From positions 30,728-94,727 of the forward strand of contig CAJTHL010000016.1 in the NCBI GenBank assembly GCA_910576205.1: a stretch of DNA of 64,000 bases, in the 5' to 3' direction. The notes beneath the pieces are model-generated. The model had not been told where the DNA came from and did not search any database. It worked only from the letters and a program-made list of their open reading frames with translations. A program made the translations under genes and the position numbers. Numbering within the stretch: position 1 is the stretch's first letter; every line of letters starts with the position of its first letter. Below, piece after piece: positions 42,754-52,178 of this stretch. The DNA is from Clostridia bacterium (GTDB taxonomy: Bacteria > Bacillota > Clostridia > Lachnospirales > Lachnospiraceae).

Positions 42754-43785
42754 TCAGAGAATATATTTTAAGGTTTCCCCAGGCTCCACACCGTAGCGGA
42801 TACACTCCAGCAGTGTGGTGATCTGGTCAATCTCCTGCTCCTTGTCAAAAAGGTAGGCGGTTACGGCTGTCATGGAGTAAGGGTTTCTCCGCTTTTCCCC
42901 GTGGTAGATATCCCTCACGCTCTGCCTGTAGAGCAACTCCAGGTCCCGCTCCTTCAGCTCCTTGTACCGGCGGCCATAGTAGGTTTCCTGCACTGCCGCG
43001 TACAGCTGCTTTTCATTTTCCGCCGACGCCATCCTAATAACCTGGTCTTTTTTCAGCCTGTAAGAAATGGGGATTACCAGGGTGAATATTCCCGCCGGGG
43101 GAATCTGATAATAATTCTTGGCCCGGTATATCCACATCATATTCAGCATATCGATCTGGCTTCCGTATACCTTGGTGAACATGGCCCGCTCTTTTCCCTT
43201 AAGCAGCTTTTCTTTTTTGCTCCAGATATTTGAAAAATAGAACAGATCCAGCGCCATCTCATAGTCAAACAGCGCCTTTTCCCCGCCCTGGGCCAGCTGA
43301 CGGAATACGTCGTAATAGGGCGTCCTTTTCAGCGCTTCCGTAAGCTCCGGTATGCTGGAAGCTTCCACAAGCTTTTCCCTGTCGATACCGGAATACCCCT
43401 GGAATTCCCGGATTTCTGCAGCCAGCTCTTCCTCGTCCACGGGATTAAAAATGCTCCGCAGCTTGCTTTTGAGCATCTGGATCTCATATTTGCAGAAATA
43501 CAGCTCCAGAACCCTGCGCTGTTTCAGATTACAGAAATAATATATTTTATTGAAGTCCTCATAAAGCGACCGGAGCAGAAGCTCCTCCACAACTCCCCGG
43601 TGAAGCCTGCTCTCCGTTACCTCTTTTAAAAGGCCTCCGTATGCCGTGTGCTGCCGCAGATAAGTCACCGCGTCCGCCACGCTTTTAAGCTCCGCCAGAC
43701 TGGCATAATCCTCCCTGGCGAGCAGCTTGCCTCTCATGGCTCTGGTCTTGGTCGCAATACCACTATAGCTGATAATACCACTCAT
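42754..43785 (-). CDS. ntpC: V/A-type ATP synthase subunit C
   Basis: 343 residues, standard for the C subunit (d in eukaryotes), the funnel that joins the D/F shaft to the K ring. The helical, basic sequence has LARTDDYASLAEL-like, GVVEELLLRSLYEDF and KLRSIFNPVDEEEL stretches. It lies 97 bases upstream of the I gene and 4 bases after G/H. Confidence 0.9.
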   Translation of the reverse strand: MSGIISYSGIATKTRAMRGKLLAREDYASLAELKSVADAVTYLRQHTAYGGLLKEVTESRLHRGVVEELLLRSLYEDFNKIYYFCNLKQRRVLELYFCKYEIQMLKSKLRSIFNPVDEEELAAEIREFQGYSGIDREKLVEASSIPELTEALKRTPYYDVFRQLAQGGEKALFDYEMALDLFYFSNIWSKKEKLLKGKERAMFTKVYGSQIDMLNMMWIYRAKNYYQIPPAGIFTLVIPISYRLKKDQVIRMASAENEKQLYAAVQETYYGRRYKELKERDLELLYRQSVRDIYHGEKRRNPYSMTAVTAYLFDKEQEIDQITTLLECIRYGVEPGETLKYIL

Positions 43786-43789
43786 GGCA

Positions 43790-44110
43790 TCATTCTCCCG
43801 TCATTTTCTCAAGAAGCCCTCTGGCAATCTTTTCATGATCCTTCTCGTATTCTTTTTCCATGCTGTCCAGATATCCTTCCGTCTCCCGGCGAAGCTGAGC
43901 CAGTTCCCGCTCTGCTTTTTTCTGCAGCTCCTCCCGCAGGCTCTCCAGACGTTCCTTCATATTCTTTTCAAGCTCTTCGTTAAAGGCCGTTGTCTTTTCC
44001 CTGTATTCTTTCTCAATCTCTTTCTTCTGCTGTGCTGCATCCTCGGATATTTTCACAGCAGCGGCCTCAATCTCGGAAAGCCTGGTGATGATGGCATCCA
44101 TATGTTCCAT
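43790..44110 (-). CDS. V/A-type ATP synthase peripheral-stalk subunit G/H-like
   Basis: 106 residues from the ATG at 44108-44110, because the GGAGG lies 7 bases before it (the longer frame would start too near). A nearly uninterrupted coiled coil rich in Glu, Lys and Ala. It partners E in the stator stalk. First gene of the ATPase operon. No convincing sigma-A promoter was found in the AT-rich 290-base region upstream. Confidence 0.85.
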   Translation of the reverse strand: MEHMDAIITRLSEIEAAAVKISEDAAQQKKEIEKEYREKTTAFNEELEKNMKERLESLREELQKKAERELAQLRRETEGYLDSMEKEYEKDHEKIARGLLEKMTGE

Positions 44111-44360
44111 ACGCATTCCTCCCCCCGGTGATAAATGGGATTGTAACCACTAGCCGGCAATTTTTACAGATTTTTAATAAATTTTATCATTATTAAATAT
44201 ACTCTTTTTCGGCAAAAAATCTATAGACAAAATGCCCAAAAAATACATGGAAAGGTTTCCTTAATTTTATATAAAAATTCTGTTAAAATTTTATCTCCGG
44301 AAATCGGATTTTTCGCCGGAAAAGAAACGTCCCGGCCCTGGCAGACAACGGAAAACAACA
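44111..44360 (-). other. AT-rich upstream region of the ATPase operon
   Basis: Gap of about 290 bases between rpsU and the G/H gene. Several T/A runs are visible, but no -35/-10 pair scores above chance on the minus strand (TTGCCG is present, with no good -10 at 16-18). The rpsU terminator closes its lower end. Nothing else is seen. Confidence 0.5.
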
Positions 44361-44394
44361 TGGAAAATCCCCTGGCAGAACCTGCCAGGGGATT
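44361..44394 (-). terminator. Intrinsic terminator of rpsU
   Basis: A perfect 13-bp stem AATCCCCTGGCAG / CTGCCAGGGGATT (44366-44378 / 44382-44394) with an AAC loop, followed on the minus strand by TTTTCC. It starts 12 bases past the rpsU stop. Confidence 0.9.
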
Positions 44395-44406
44395 CCGGTT
44401 GTACAA

Positions 44407-44583
44407 TTAATTATACTTGCGCTTTCTTGCTGCCTCGGACTTCTTCTTGCGCCTTACGCTCGGCTTTTCGTAATGCTCTCTCTTACGAATTTCCTGCTGA
44501 ATTCCTGCTTTTGCACAATTCCTTTTAAACCGCCGCAAAGCACTGTCTAAAGTCTCGTTCTCTTTTACGATTACATTCGACAT
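44407..44583 (-). CDS. rpsU: 30S ribosomal protein S21
   Basis: 58 residues. The start [20 protein letters not shown] and the basic tail [14 protein letters not shown] are canonical for bS21. A longer frame exists, but the ATG at 44581-44583 with GGAGG about 10 bases upstream is the true start. Preceded by a perfect promoter and closed by a strong terminator, so a single-gene unit. Confidence 0.97.
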   Translation of the reverse strand: MSNVIVKENETLDSALRRFKRNCAKAGIQQEIRKREHYEKPSVRRKKKSEAARKRKYN

Positions 44584-44658
44584 GTCCCACCCAACCTCCC
44601 TCCAGTTGTAAATTGTGCGTGTAACCAACTGTCTGGGTATATACAATTGCACGAATAA

Positions 44659-44687
44659 ATTATAGTCTTTGTGGAACGTTCTGTCAA
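44659..44687 (-). promoter_or_regulatory. Promoter of rpsU
   Basis: Minus strand: TTGACA (44682-44687), 17-base spacer, TATAAT (44659-44664); both boxes match perfectly. The leader is ~70 bases. Confidence 0.9.
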
Positions 44688-44734
44688 TAGTTTTTCGGTT
44701 TTTCTACAAATTTTGTGGAAACAGCCCGGACGCC

Positions 44735-47374
44735 CTAATTTACCTGCTCCGCCAAAGCCTCTTCCGCTTTTGCCAGGGCATCGTCGATTCCCGCCGGATT
44801 CTTTCCTCCGGCCTGGGCCATACCCGGGCGGCCTCCGCCGCCTCCGCCCACACATCCGGCAACGGCTTTAATAAGGTTGCCCGCATGGGCGCCCTTCTTC
44901 TGGGCGCTGTCTGTGGCTGTAGCCATAAGACTTACCTTGCCCTCCAGGGCGGACGCCAGCACTACCACGCCGTCCCCAAGCTTCTCCTTTAGCTGGTCGC
45001 CCAGTTCCCTAAGGCCGTTCATGTCCACGCCCTCTACCCGGGCCGCCAGAAGCTTTAAGCCTTTTACCTCTTTTACCTGGCTCATAACGTCTCCCAGGGC
45101 GTCCTTGGCAAGCCTGCTCTTCAAGGCCTCATTCTCACTGTGAAGCTCCTTGAGCTCTCCCAGGAGATGGGCGATCTTTTCACTTAAGTCCGCCGGCACA
45201 GCCTTCAAGATCCTGGCCGCCTCAAAAAGTTTCTGCTCCATATCCCGGTAGTAGGCGAACACGCCGTTTCCGGTCAGCGCCTCAATCCGGCGAACGCCCG
45301 CGGCAATACCTGCCTCAGACACAATCTTGAAGGCTGTAATCACCCCGGTGTTTGCCACATGGGTACCCCCGCAGAGCTCCTTGGAGAAGTCTCCCATGGA
45401 AACCACCCGCACCTGGTCCTCGTATTTCTCCCCGAAAAGAGCCATGGCGCCTGTCTTTTTGGCCTCCTCGATATTCATAATCTCCGTCACCACCGGAAGG
45501 GACGCCTGGATTTCCTCATTTACAATGGCCTCCACCCGGGCAATGTCCTCCCGGGTCATGGCTTCAAAATGGGAGAAGTCAAAGCGCAGCCGGTCCGGCG
45601 CCACCAGAGAACCCTTCTGCTCCACATGGGCGCCCAGTACAATTTTCAGAGCCTTCTGTAAGAGATGGGTGGCGCTGTGGTTCTTGCAGGTGTCCCCCCG
45701 TCCCCTCTCATTTACCTTTAAGGTCACCTGGTCGGATGCCTTAAGCATGCCCTTTGTCATGCGGCCAACATGGCCTGTCTTTCCCCCCAGAAGTTTAATG
45801 GTATCCCGCACCTCAAACTCTCCCTGGTCTGTATAAATCACGCCGGTGTCTCCCTGCTGGCCGCCCATGGTAGCGTAGAAGGGGGTTTCCTCCACAAAAA
45901 CAGTCCCGCTTTCCCCGTCGGTTAGCGCCTCCACAATCTCGTTCTCCGTGGTCAGCACCGTAATCTTCGAGGTATGGGAAAGACCGTCGTATCCTACAAA
46001 GGATGTGGTCACCGCCGGGTCGATCTCGTCGTACACGGTGGCGTCCGCCCCCATATAGTTGGTCACTTCCCGGGCGGAGCGTGCCTTAGTGCGCTGCTCC
46101 TCCATGGCGGCCTTAAAGCCCTTCTCGTCTATGGAAAGGCCTTTTTCCTCCAGAATCTCCTTTGTGAGATCCAGTGGGAATCCGTAGGTATCGTAAAGCT
46201 TAAAGGCATTTTCCCCGGAGAGCACCTTCTCCTTGTCCCTCTCCATCTGGCTTTCCATATCTGCCAGAATAGACAGGCCCTGGTCGATGGTCTTGTTGAA
46301 CTTGTCCTCCTCCTGGGTCAGCACCTTGAAGATAAAGTCCCGCTTTTCCTCAAGCTCCGGGTATCCGTCCCGGGAGCCCGCGATCACCGTCTCGCTTAAG
46401 GCGGCCAGGAATTTCCCCTGGATGCCCAGCAGGCGCCCGTGGCGGGCAGCCCGGCGTATAAGGCGGCGCAGCACATAGCCTCTGTCCACGTTGGTAGGCA
46501 TAATGCCGTCGGAAATCATAAAGGTGGCCGAGCGGATGTGGTCGGTAATCAGACGGATGGACACATCCTTGTCCTCATCTGTCTTGTATTCTGTATGGGC
46601 AAATTCGCAGACCTTATCCCGAAGAGCCCTCACCGTATCCACGTCAAAAATGGAATCCACGTCCTGCACCACGGAAGCCAGCCGCTCCAGACCCATTCCC
46701 GTGTCAATATTTTTCTGTTCCAGCTCCGTGTAATGGTTGTTTCCGTCATTGTCAAACTGGGTAAATACGTTGTTCCAGATTTCCATATACCTGTCGCAGT
46801 CGCATCCCACGGTACAATCCGGCTTTCCGCAGCCGTATTTTTCGCCTCTGTCGTAGTAGACCTCCGAGCAGGGGCCGCAGGGACCTGCGCCGTGCTCCCA
46901 GAAATTATCCTCCTTGCCAAAACGGAAAATCCGCTCCGCCGGAATGCCGATCTCCTTGTTCCAGATCGCAAAGGCCTCGTCATCCTCCAGATAAACGGAA
47001 GGATACAGCCTGTCCTTGTCCAGGCCAATCACCTCTGTGAGAAATTCCCAGGTCCAGGCAATGGCCTCATGCTTAAAATAGTCTCCAAAGGAAAAATTCC
47101 CCAGCATTTCAAAGAAAGTGCCGTGACGGGCAGTCTTTCCCACATTTTCAATGTCCCCGGTACGGATACACTTCTGACATGTGGTCACCCTCTTGCGGGG
47201 GGGAATCTCCGCGCCTGTAAAATAAGGCTTCAAGGGAGCCATGCCGGAGTTGATAAGCAGCAGGCTCTTGTCGTTGTGGGGCACTAAAGAATAGCTCTTG
47301 AGGGCCAGATGTCCTTTACTCTCGAAAAATTCCAGAAACATCCGCCGAAGCTCGTTTACACCGTATTGTTTCAT
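44735..47374 (-). CDS. alaS: Alanyl-tRNA synthetase
   Basis: 879 residues, normal length. Catalytic core at the N-terminus (NELRRMFLEFFESKGH), a tRNA-binding middle, an editing domain with the zinc motif HSATH and CGGTH, and a C-terminal oligomerisation domain with a Gly-rich end (VGGGGGGRPGMAQAGG). Charges tRNA-Ala. The leader is only ~60 bases with no T-box. Transcribed from its own promoter, just upstream of rpsU. Confidence 0.98.
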   Translation of the reverse strand: MKQYGVNELRRMFLEFFESKGHLALKSYSLVPHNDKSLLLINSGMAPLKPYFTGAEIPPRKRVTTCQKCIRTGDIENVGKTARHGTFFEMLGNFSFGDYFKHEAIAWTWEFLTEVIGLDKDRLYPSVYLEDDEAFAIWNKEIGIPAERIFRFGKEDNFWEHGAGPCGPCSEVYYDRGEKYGCGKPDCTVGCDCDRYMEIWNNVFTQFDNDGNNHYTELEQKNIDTGMGLERLASVVQDVDSIFDVDTVRALRDKVCEFAHTEYKTDEDKDVSIRLITDHIRSATFMISDGIMPTNVDRGYVLRRLIRRAARHGRLLGIQGKFLAALSETVIAGSRDGYPELEEKRDFIFKVLTQEEDKFNKTIDQGLSILADMESQMERDKEKVLSGENAFKLYDTYGFPLDLTKEILEEKGLSIDEKGFKAAMEEQRTKARSAREVTNYMGADATVYDEIDPAVTTSFVGYDGLSHTSKITVLTTENEIVEALTDGESGTVFVEETPFYATMGGQQGDTGVIYTDQGEFEVRDTIKLLGGKTGHVGRMTKGMLKASDQVTLKVNERGRGDTCKNHSATHLLQKALKIVLGAHVEQKGSLVAPDRLRFDFSHFEAMTREDIARVEAIVNEEIQASLPVVTEIMNIEEAKKTGAMALFGEKYEDQVRVVSMGDFSKELCGGTHVANTGVITAFKIVSEAGIAAGVRRIEALTGNGVFAYYRDMEQKLFEAARILKAVPADLSEKIAHLLGELKELHSENEALKSRLAKDALGDVMSQVKEVKGLKLLAARVEGVDMNGLRELGDQLKEKLGDGVVVLASALEGKVSLMATATDSAQKKGAHAGNLIKAVAGCVGGGGGGRPGMAQAGGKNPAGIDDALAKAEEALAEQVN

Positions 47375-47433
47375 TTGTCTCCTCCTAAAATCTGGCTCTT
47401 TCTGGCAAAATCCGGAGCCGGATAATCTTTTAT

Positions 47434-47462
47434 ATTATAGAAGGAATTGAAGGGGTTGTCAA
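47434..47462 (-). promoter_or_regulatory. Promoter of alaS
   Basis: Minus strand: TTGACA (47457-47462), 17-base spacer, TATAAT (47434-47439). Perfect consensus; start near 47427. Confidence 0.9.
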
Positions 47463-47518
47463 TGTAAGGGGGGATTTTTGCAAAAAATCCGGTTCCCGGA
47501 AAGAGAAAGCGCCCTGCA

Positions 47519-47920
47519 TCAATGACCTTCAATGTTATCCTCAAAGGGAGCCGGTGTAATCTGGCAGAAGGTGTAGGAGCCGTCCTCCTCTTTCTGGATA
47601 AAGCAGTACCATTCGTCAAAGACGTAATGCTCCGACATGGCCTGCCTGATTTCCTCCTCTGTCATGGCCGTGGAAAACGTGACGACGGAAAGACAGTCTA
47701 CATGGTTTCCGGTTCCGGATGTATTGCCGGTCTGCCCATAGATATCCTGGATCCGGATATCCTGGATTTCCTCTTTAAGGCGCGCCGCAAGCTTCCTTGT
47801 CTGCCAGTTTGTGGCTGCGTGGTTCACGCACATGCCAAAAATTTCAAATACGATAAAACCAATAACCAGCAGGACTGGCAGGGACAGGATCCCTATGCCA
47901 ATCCTCTTCATCCATTTCAT
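47519..47920 (-). CDS. Small membrane-anchored hypothetical protein
   Basis: 133 residues. N-terminal basic residues and a hydrophobic helix (~5-27) mark a membrane anchor or uncleaved signal. The rest is a small globular domain outside, with FSTAMTEEEIRQAMSEHY and SYTFCQITPAP. It follows AGGAGG at 7 bases. The family is not recognised. It lies 90 bases downstream of the DUF4132-like gene on the same strand and may be cotranscribed. Confidence 0.6.
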   Translation of the reverse strand: MKWMKRIGIGILSLPVLLVIGFIVFEIFGMCVNHAATNWQTRKLAARLKEEIQDIRIQDIYGQTGNTSGTGNHVDCLSVVTFSTAMTEEEIRQAMSEHYVFDEWYCFIQKEEDGSYTFCQITPAPFEDNIEGH

Positions 47921-48011
47921 CCATTAACCTCCTGCATCCGGCATGTCTTCCATGGTCTTTGAAAGCCCAGCCCCCTAGGCCGGAAGCTTTCCACATCCCC
48001 GGGAGCGCCTC

Positions 48012-51000
48012 TTACCGCTTACAATCCGGATAAGCCACCTGCTCCTGGCTGGATGCCGTGGCCTTTGTAAGCTGTAGCACAATCTCACTGAAATACCGGG
48101 GGCTTACATCCGCCAGCGCATACCGGTTGGCCTCCTTCACGGTATCGTAGACATAGCTGCCCCGCTTCACCGTCCCCGCCCGGTAGAACACGGCCTCGTA
48201 AACCGTCACTTCCTCGTTTTCATCTCCCACATAGCTGCCGGAGAAGGAGAGCTCCACCCCTATGGAGCCATCCTCCCGGTAGAAGGTGCAGTAGACCCCT
48301 CCATCCTGGACGCTTCCCCGATACCAGCCCTGGCTCTGGAGTTTTCCCGACAGAGACAGGCCGTTTAACACCTTGCCGCCGAAACGGATCAGCTCTTTTT
48401 GTTTTTTCTCCTCCTCCGTAAGCAGGTACACCGGCCGCTCCAGCTGCTGGATGGGCTGGGTAATCTCATAGTCAGAGAGCTGTTCCTTCCATTCCGCCAG
48501 AAGCTCCGCCTCCAGCTCGATGGGGTGTACCAGGCCAATCATTCCTGTCTCCGGGAAGTCGTACTCTTCTTCATCCACAGTGTTAAAGCTTCCGTCCTCC
48601 ATATAGCGGAAGGTATCCTTAAGCCTGTATTCCGCTCGGGTGGAATCCGCCCCATGGGCGGCCTCCTCGTACAGACCCCAGATCAGCCCCATGGCAAACT
48701 GATGCATTACCGGGTTTTTCACAAAAAGCTCTTTCCATTGCTCCACCCTCCACTGGCGTCCTGTTCCAAGGGCCTGTTCCAGGCGAAGCTTCTGGTTGCC
48801 CACCACAGTCTTAAGCTGCTTCTTCATCTGCTTAAAGCGGTCGTTTTCAGCCTTTGCCTTCTCCTCCTGGTCCCGCTTTCCGGGAGCGGGAAGATTTTTC
48901 ACCTTCTTGCCGTCCTTGTCAAAGATTTCAAGCTCCAGGGCCGGGGTCAGATATACCGTAAAGCTTCTGGTTCCATAATCAAAGACCTGCTTCAGCTCTT
49001 CGTCAAAGCCCAGGTTTGGCACAATGCGGTCCTCCAGCTCCGCCCTGGTGATTCCAAGCTGCTCCGCCGCGTAGGTAAGGGCATCTGCCGCCGCCGTTTT
49101 CACCTGGCGGAATTTAAATTTCCGGGAAATCTGATCCACCAGAAGCAATGCCTGGGAGCTGCCGTTCAGGGCCAGGGCCTTTACGGCCTCAGCCGCCATG
49201 GCTCCCCTGGCATTCTGGGGCCATTCCTGAATCTGATGGTACAGATCCGAAATAATCGCGTCGCCGCCGTGGATGGCCGCCGCGTAGAGCACCCATTTCT
49301 TTTTTGCCTCCGCCCCGGCCTTCATCCATCTGTCAAAGAGCATGCCCACATAGAGGGCCAGTTCCTGCTGGTCAAGCTCCGCCGCCAGCCTGGCCGCCTC
49401 CGGGCTTACCCCGGGAACGCTTTTATCCGCATAAGCCACAAGAATGGCCTGCAGGTAATCCCCGGAAGCCTCCGTGCCGTCCAGTTTATGTACGGTTCCC
49501 AAAGGGGTCTCGCAGGCCCAGGCAACTTTTCGTTTCTTGCCGCCCTTTAAGACCTCCGCCGCCAGCTCATCCAAAGTCTTTCTGTTCCCGGAAGTCCCTT
49601 CAGACTCCCCGTCGTTCTGGATTCCCAGACAGTCCATAAGGAATTCCTTTAGCTTTTTGCTCTTTTCCACCCCAAGGGCCTCCGTAAGCTCCGCCCGGTA
49701 ACGGGAGACTCCCCAGGCTTTCATCACCCGGACGGCCATATCCCGCTCCTGGGACTTCCTGGACTTCAGCATATCCTTGATTTCCGGCTCCCACTCCTTA
49801 TGGGCAGAAAGAATCGCCGCAAGCACCTCCCGTACCTGCCTGGAGCTGTCCATGGCGGCTTTGAGGAGGGTCTCTTTCTCCTGCTCATGGAAATTGTCCA
49901 GCACCCGCAGGGAAATGCCCCGCCCTATGGAGGTGCTGTTTTTTATACTGTCGTAAAATTCCGGGGCGTGATCCCTGTATAATGGAGTAAGGGCCTTTAC
50001 CGCCGCGTCCAGAAGCCGGGTCTTGTCGCTTAGGTTGTAATAGTTCTCACAGATCCCCTCCAGGGCGTCAGCCTGATACTGGACAGACATATTTTCCTGG
50101 GTAAATATTCCGATAAGACGTTTTATTTCTTCCGCGTATTTCTTTTCATGCTCCTCCGTTCTGACCGGGCTCCGACCGTCCCTGCAGGCAGTCAGAAAAT
50201 AGCCTGTGAAAAATCCTCCCTGCATCCGAAGCCCCTCGATAACCAGCCCCCGGCGAAACATCCGGGAATTCCGATTCATCCGGTTCAGCCTCTGGAATCT
50301 CTGGTAATTGTAGGTATAGCCGCCCCTCCAGGAATACGCAAAGGGATAGAGGGCCTCAATGCCCGCTTCCCCCAGAAGATAACGTTTTGCCTCGGCCTGG
50401 CCGTTACCCGGTCTGATATCGTTTACCATCTCCGCCGCCAGCTTATCATCGTATTTTTCCCCAAAAGAAAATTCCATTTCCTGGTAAAGGCCCCTGTTGG
50501 CAAGCTTCACCTGCTCCATCAGATACTGGAATTCCTCCGTGGAAATCCTGGCCGCAGCATTCTTCACTACCTGCGGCTTTCTGGAAATCATACGGGCCAG
50601 GGTATCATCGACGCCGTTAGCGCCCCTGCAGCCGGTGCGGACGCACCAGAGGACATAGGGCTCCTCAAAATCATCCGCAATCGCCTCCAGCCTCGCCACA
50701 TGCTTTTTAAACCAGGTTCCGTCGGAAATATGCAGACAGGCATCCATGGTTGTGTCCAGATTCATGGCCGCCGCCAGCCGCAGAAAGGTCAGAAACACCC
50801 CCGAGTGCTCCAGCGCAAGAAACGCCGCCCCGGCCAGCAGGCTTAAGAGATAGTCGGAAAACTGTGTTCCCCGAAGCAGTTCCGTAATCTGGGAGGGAAA
50901 CACCGCGTCCTCCCTGGCAGCCCGCACAAAATCCTGCATGACCTCAAGCCCCTTTGAGACAGGCGGTTTGTTTGCAAACAGCGCAGGAATACTGCTTACC

Positions 51001-51626
51001 AGATTGTCCTCAAGAAATTTTACGATCTTTTCCTGCTTCCCGGCCCCTTCCGGCGCTTTCGCAAACAGCCCGAACCTCTTTCTGGCTAAGACCGGCTGTA
51101 TGGAGCGCAGATAAATAGCGCTTAAAAGCACCTGTGCATTGTCGTACTTGTGATAGCACAGCTCCCTGGCTCCAAGAAGCGTATCCGGCTTTTTTTTCCC
51201 CGTGTCAAAAAACACCTGGAGACTCCGGCTGTTAAGCATATGCCGGCTCCAGACAACCCCCTCCATGCGGATAGCCAGAATTTCTTCTTCCCTTAACTGC
51301 TGTGCCAGAAAGTCCCGCAGATACCAGCTGTTTCCCACCAGGACATAGTGGGCTGTGGAGCCTCCCACAGCCGCCATAAAACGGGCATACCGCCCCAGCT
51401 CCTCTATCCGTTTGCGCTTATACAGATGATCCAGATAGGCTATGCTTTCCTTTGTATCATTAAGATCCGAAAAATCCTGGCGTACCGCGTTTTTCAGCAA
51501 TTCCTTATTTTCCGGCTGGTTTATATCCATATACTGTTCCGCGAGTTTGCGGTTAGTCTCATTTAATTCAAGGGTGTCAAGAACCTCCAGTAATCTCTGA
51601 TAATTGCGTTCCTCGTTTAAGTTCAT
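48012..51626 (-). CDS. Giant DUF4132-like protein
   Basis: 1204 residues from the ATG at 51624-51626 (GGAGA 6 bases upstream). The sequence is helical in most of its length with HEAT-like stretches (EIKDMLKSRKSQERDMAVRVMKAWG). The C-terminal part contains WACETPLGTVHKLDG and a closing ADVSPRYFSEIVLQLTKA, which fits the DUF4132 C-terminal pattern (VPPxxFSEVxR). The family role is unknown. It has its own promoter and is not in an operon with alaS. No signal peptide or TM helix: a large cytosolic protein. Confidence 0.7.
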   Translation of the reverse strand: MNLNEERNYQRLLEVLDTLELNETNRKLAEQYMDINQPENKELLKNAVRQDFSDLNDTKESIAYLDHLYKRKRIEELGRYARFMAAVGGSTAHYVLVGNSWYLRDFLAQQLREEEILAIRMEGVVWSRHMLNSRSLQVFFDTGKKKPDTLLGARELCYHKYDNAQVLLSAIYLRSIQPVLARKRFGLFAKAPEGAGKQEKIVKFLEDNLVSSIPALFANKPPVSKGLEVMQDFVRAAREDAVFPSQITELLRGTQFSDYLLSLLAGAAFLALEHSGVFLTFLRLAAAMNLDTTMDACLHISDGTWFKKHVARLEAIADDFEEPYVLWCVRTGCRGANGVDDTLARMISRKPQVVKNAAARISTEEFQYLMEQVKLANRGLYQEMEFSFGEKYDDKLAAEMVNDIRPGNGQAEAKRYLLGEAGIEALYPFAYSWRGGYTYNYQRFQRLNRMNRNSRMFRRGLVIEGLRMQGGFFTGYFLTACRDGRSPVRTEEHEKKYAEEIKRLIGIFTQENMSVQYQADALEGICENYYNLSDKTRLLDAAVKALTPLYRDHAPEFYDSIKNSTSIGRGISLRVLDNFHEQEKETLLKAAMDSSRQVREVLAAILSAHKEWEPEIKDMLKSRKSQERDMAVRVMKAWGVSRYRAELTEALGVEKSKKLKEFLMDCLGIQNDGESEGTSGNRKTLDELAAEVLKGGKKRKVAWACETPLGTVHKLDGTEASGDYLQAILVAYADKSVPGVSPEAARLAAELDQQELALYVGMLFDRWMKAGAEAKKKWVLYAAAIHGGDAIISDLYHQIQEWPQNARGAMAAEAVKALALNGSSQALLLVDQISRKFKFRQVKTAAADALTYAAEQLGITRAELEDRIVPNLGFDEELKQVFDYGTRSFTVYLTPALELEIFDKDGKKVKNLPAPGKRDQEEKAKAENDRFKQMKKQLKTVVGNQKLRLEQALGTGRQWRVEQWKELFVKNPVMHQFAMGLIWGLYEEAAHGADSTRAEYRLKDTFRYMEDGSFNTVDEEEYDFPETGMIGLVHPIELEAELLAEWKEQLSDYEITQPIQQLERPVYLLTEEEKKQKELIRFGGKVLNGLSLSGKLQSQGWYRGSVQDGGVYCTFYREDGSIGVELSFSGSYVGDENEEVTVYEAVFYRAGTVKRGSYVYDTVKEANRYALADVSPRYFSEIVLQLTKATASSQEQVAYPDCKR

Positions 51627-51745
51627 ACCGTCTCTCCTGTTTCTGTCTTTTGTTACATAATCCGTCAATCATTCTGTCCGTTTATAAGCCGGGCCGCACC
51701 CCGTATCGCCTCCCTGTCCGGAAAACCGTCTCACTTCTACATATC

Positions 51746-51774
51746 ATATTATTATTCTGCCCGGAAAAAGTCAA
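51746..51774 (-). promoter_or_regulatory. Promoter of the DUF4132-like gene
   Basis: Minus strand: TTGACT (51769-51774), 17-base spacer, TAATAT (51746-51751). Leader about 110 bases. The remaining ~100 bases up to 51922 are AT-rich with nothing recognisable. Confidence 0.65.
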
Positions 51775-51922
51775 GGGCAGAAACTCCTGTTCTCCCCAAT
51801 ATAAAAAATTCTGCCTCGAAGAGCGGAAAATATGATATAATAATACCCCCGGCTGACAGGAACACACCATGTATATTCTTATCAACAGGGGGTAAACCCA
51901 AAAAATAAAGGAGAATCACTTT

Positions 51923-52129
51923 ATGGGACTTGCCGTTTTCTTTTTATTTTTCACTCTTTGCGGGGCGGCCGCCGTTTCCGTGGTTCTGGTATTTCTGGCG
52001 CTGCTGCTATGGAAGAAATATGGCAGGAAGCTGCCTGCCGCTCTCCTCCTGGTATTAGCCGTCCCCTGTATATTTTCTGCTCTTTGTCTTGCCGTCTGGC
52101 TCTGGGACGCCCTTCATTTCAGATTCTAA
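51923..52129 (+). CDS. Small two-span membrane protein
   Basis: 68 residues, one of the few plus-strand genes of the first 58 kb. Two hydrophobic helices (~3-29 and ~38-62) with a short basic loop (KKYGRK) between. AAGGAG lies 9 bases before the ATG. A TATAAT-like box stands at about 51835-51840, without a good -35. The PBP gene converges on it. Family not recognised. Confidence 0.55.
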   Translation: MGLAVFFLFFTLCGAAAVSVVLVFLALLLWKKYGRKLPAALLLVLAVPCIFSALCLAVWLWDALHFRF

Positions 52130-52178
52130 GCCCCTCCGCCATAAATACGCATCCTCCCGGCCGTTTCCGGGCCTGTTC

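Noticed and set aside
47375..47440. T-box leader of alaS
   Set aside because: The promoter is only about 60 bases upstream of the ATG; there is no room for a T-box and no TGGnACCGCG-like motif.
47472..47492. Hairpin GGATTTTTTGC/GCAAAAATCC as a terminator
   Set aside because: The stem is A/T only in the core and no U-tract follows; it may be a weak terminator for 47519-47920 but is not supported.
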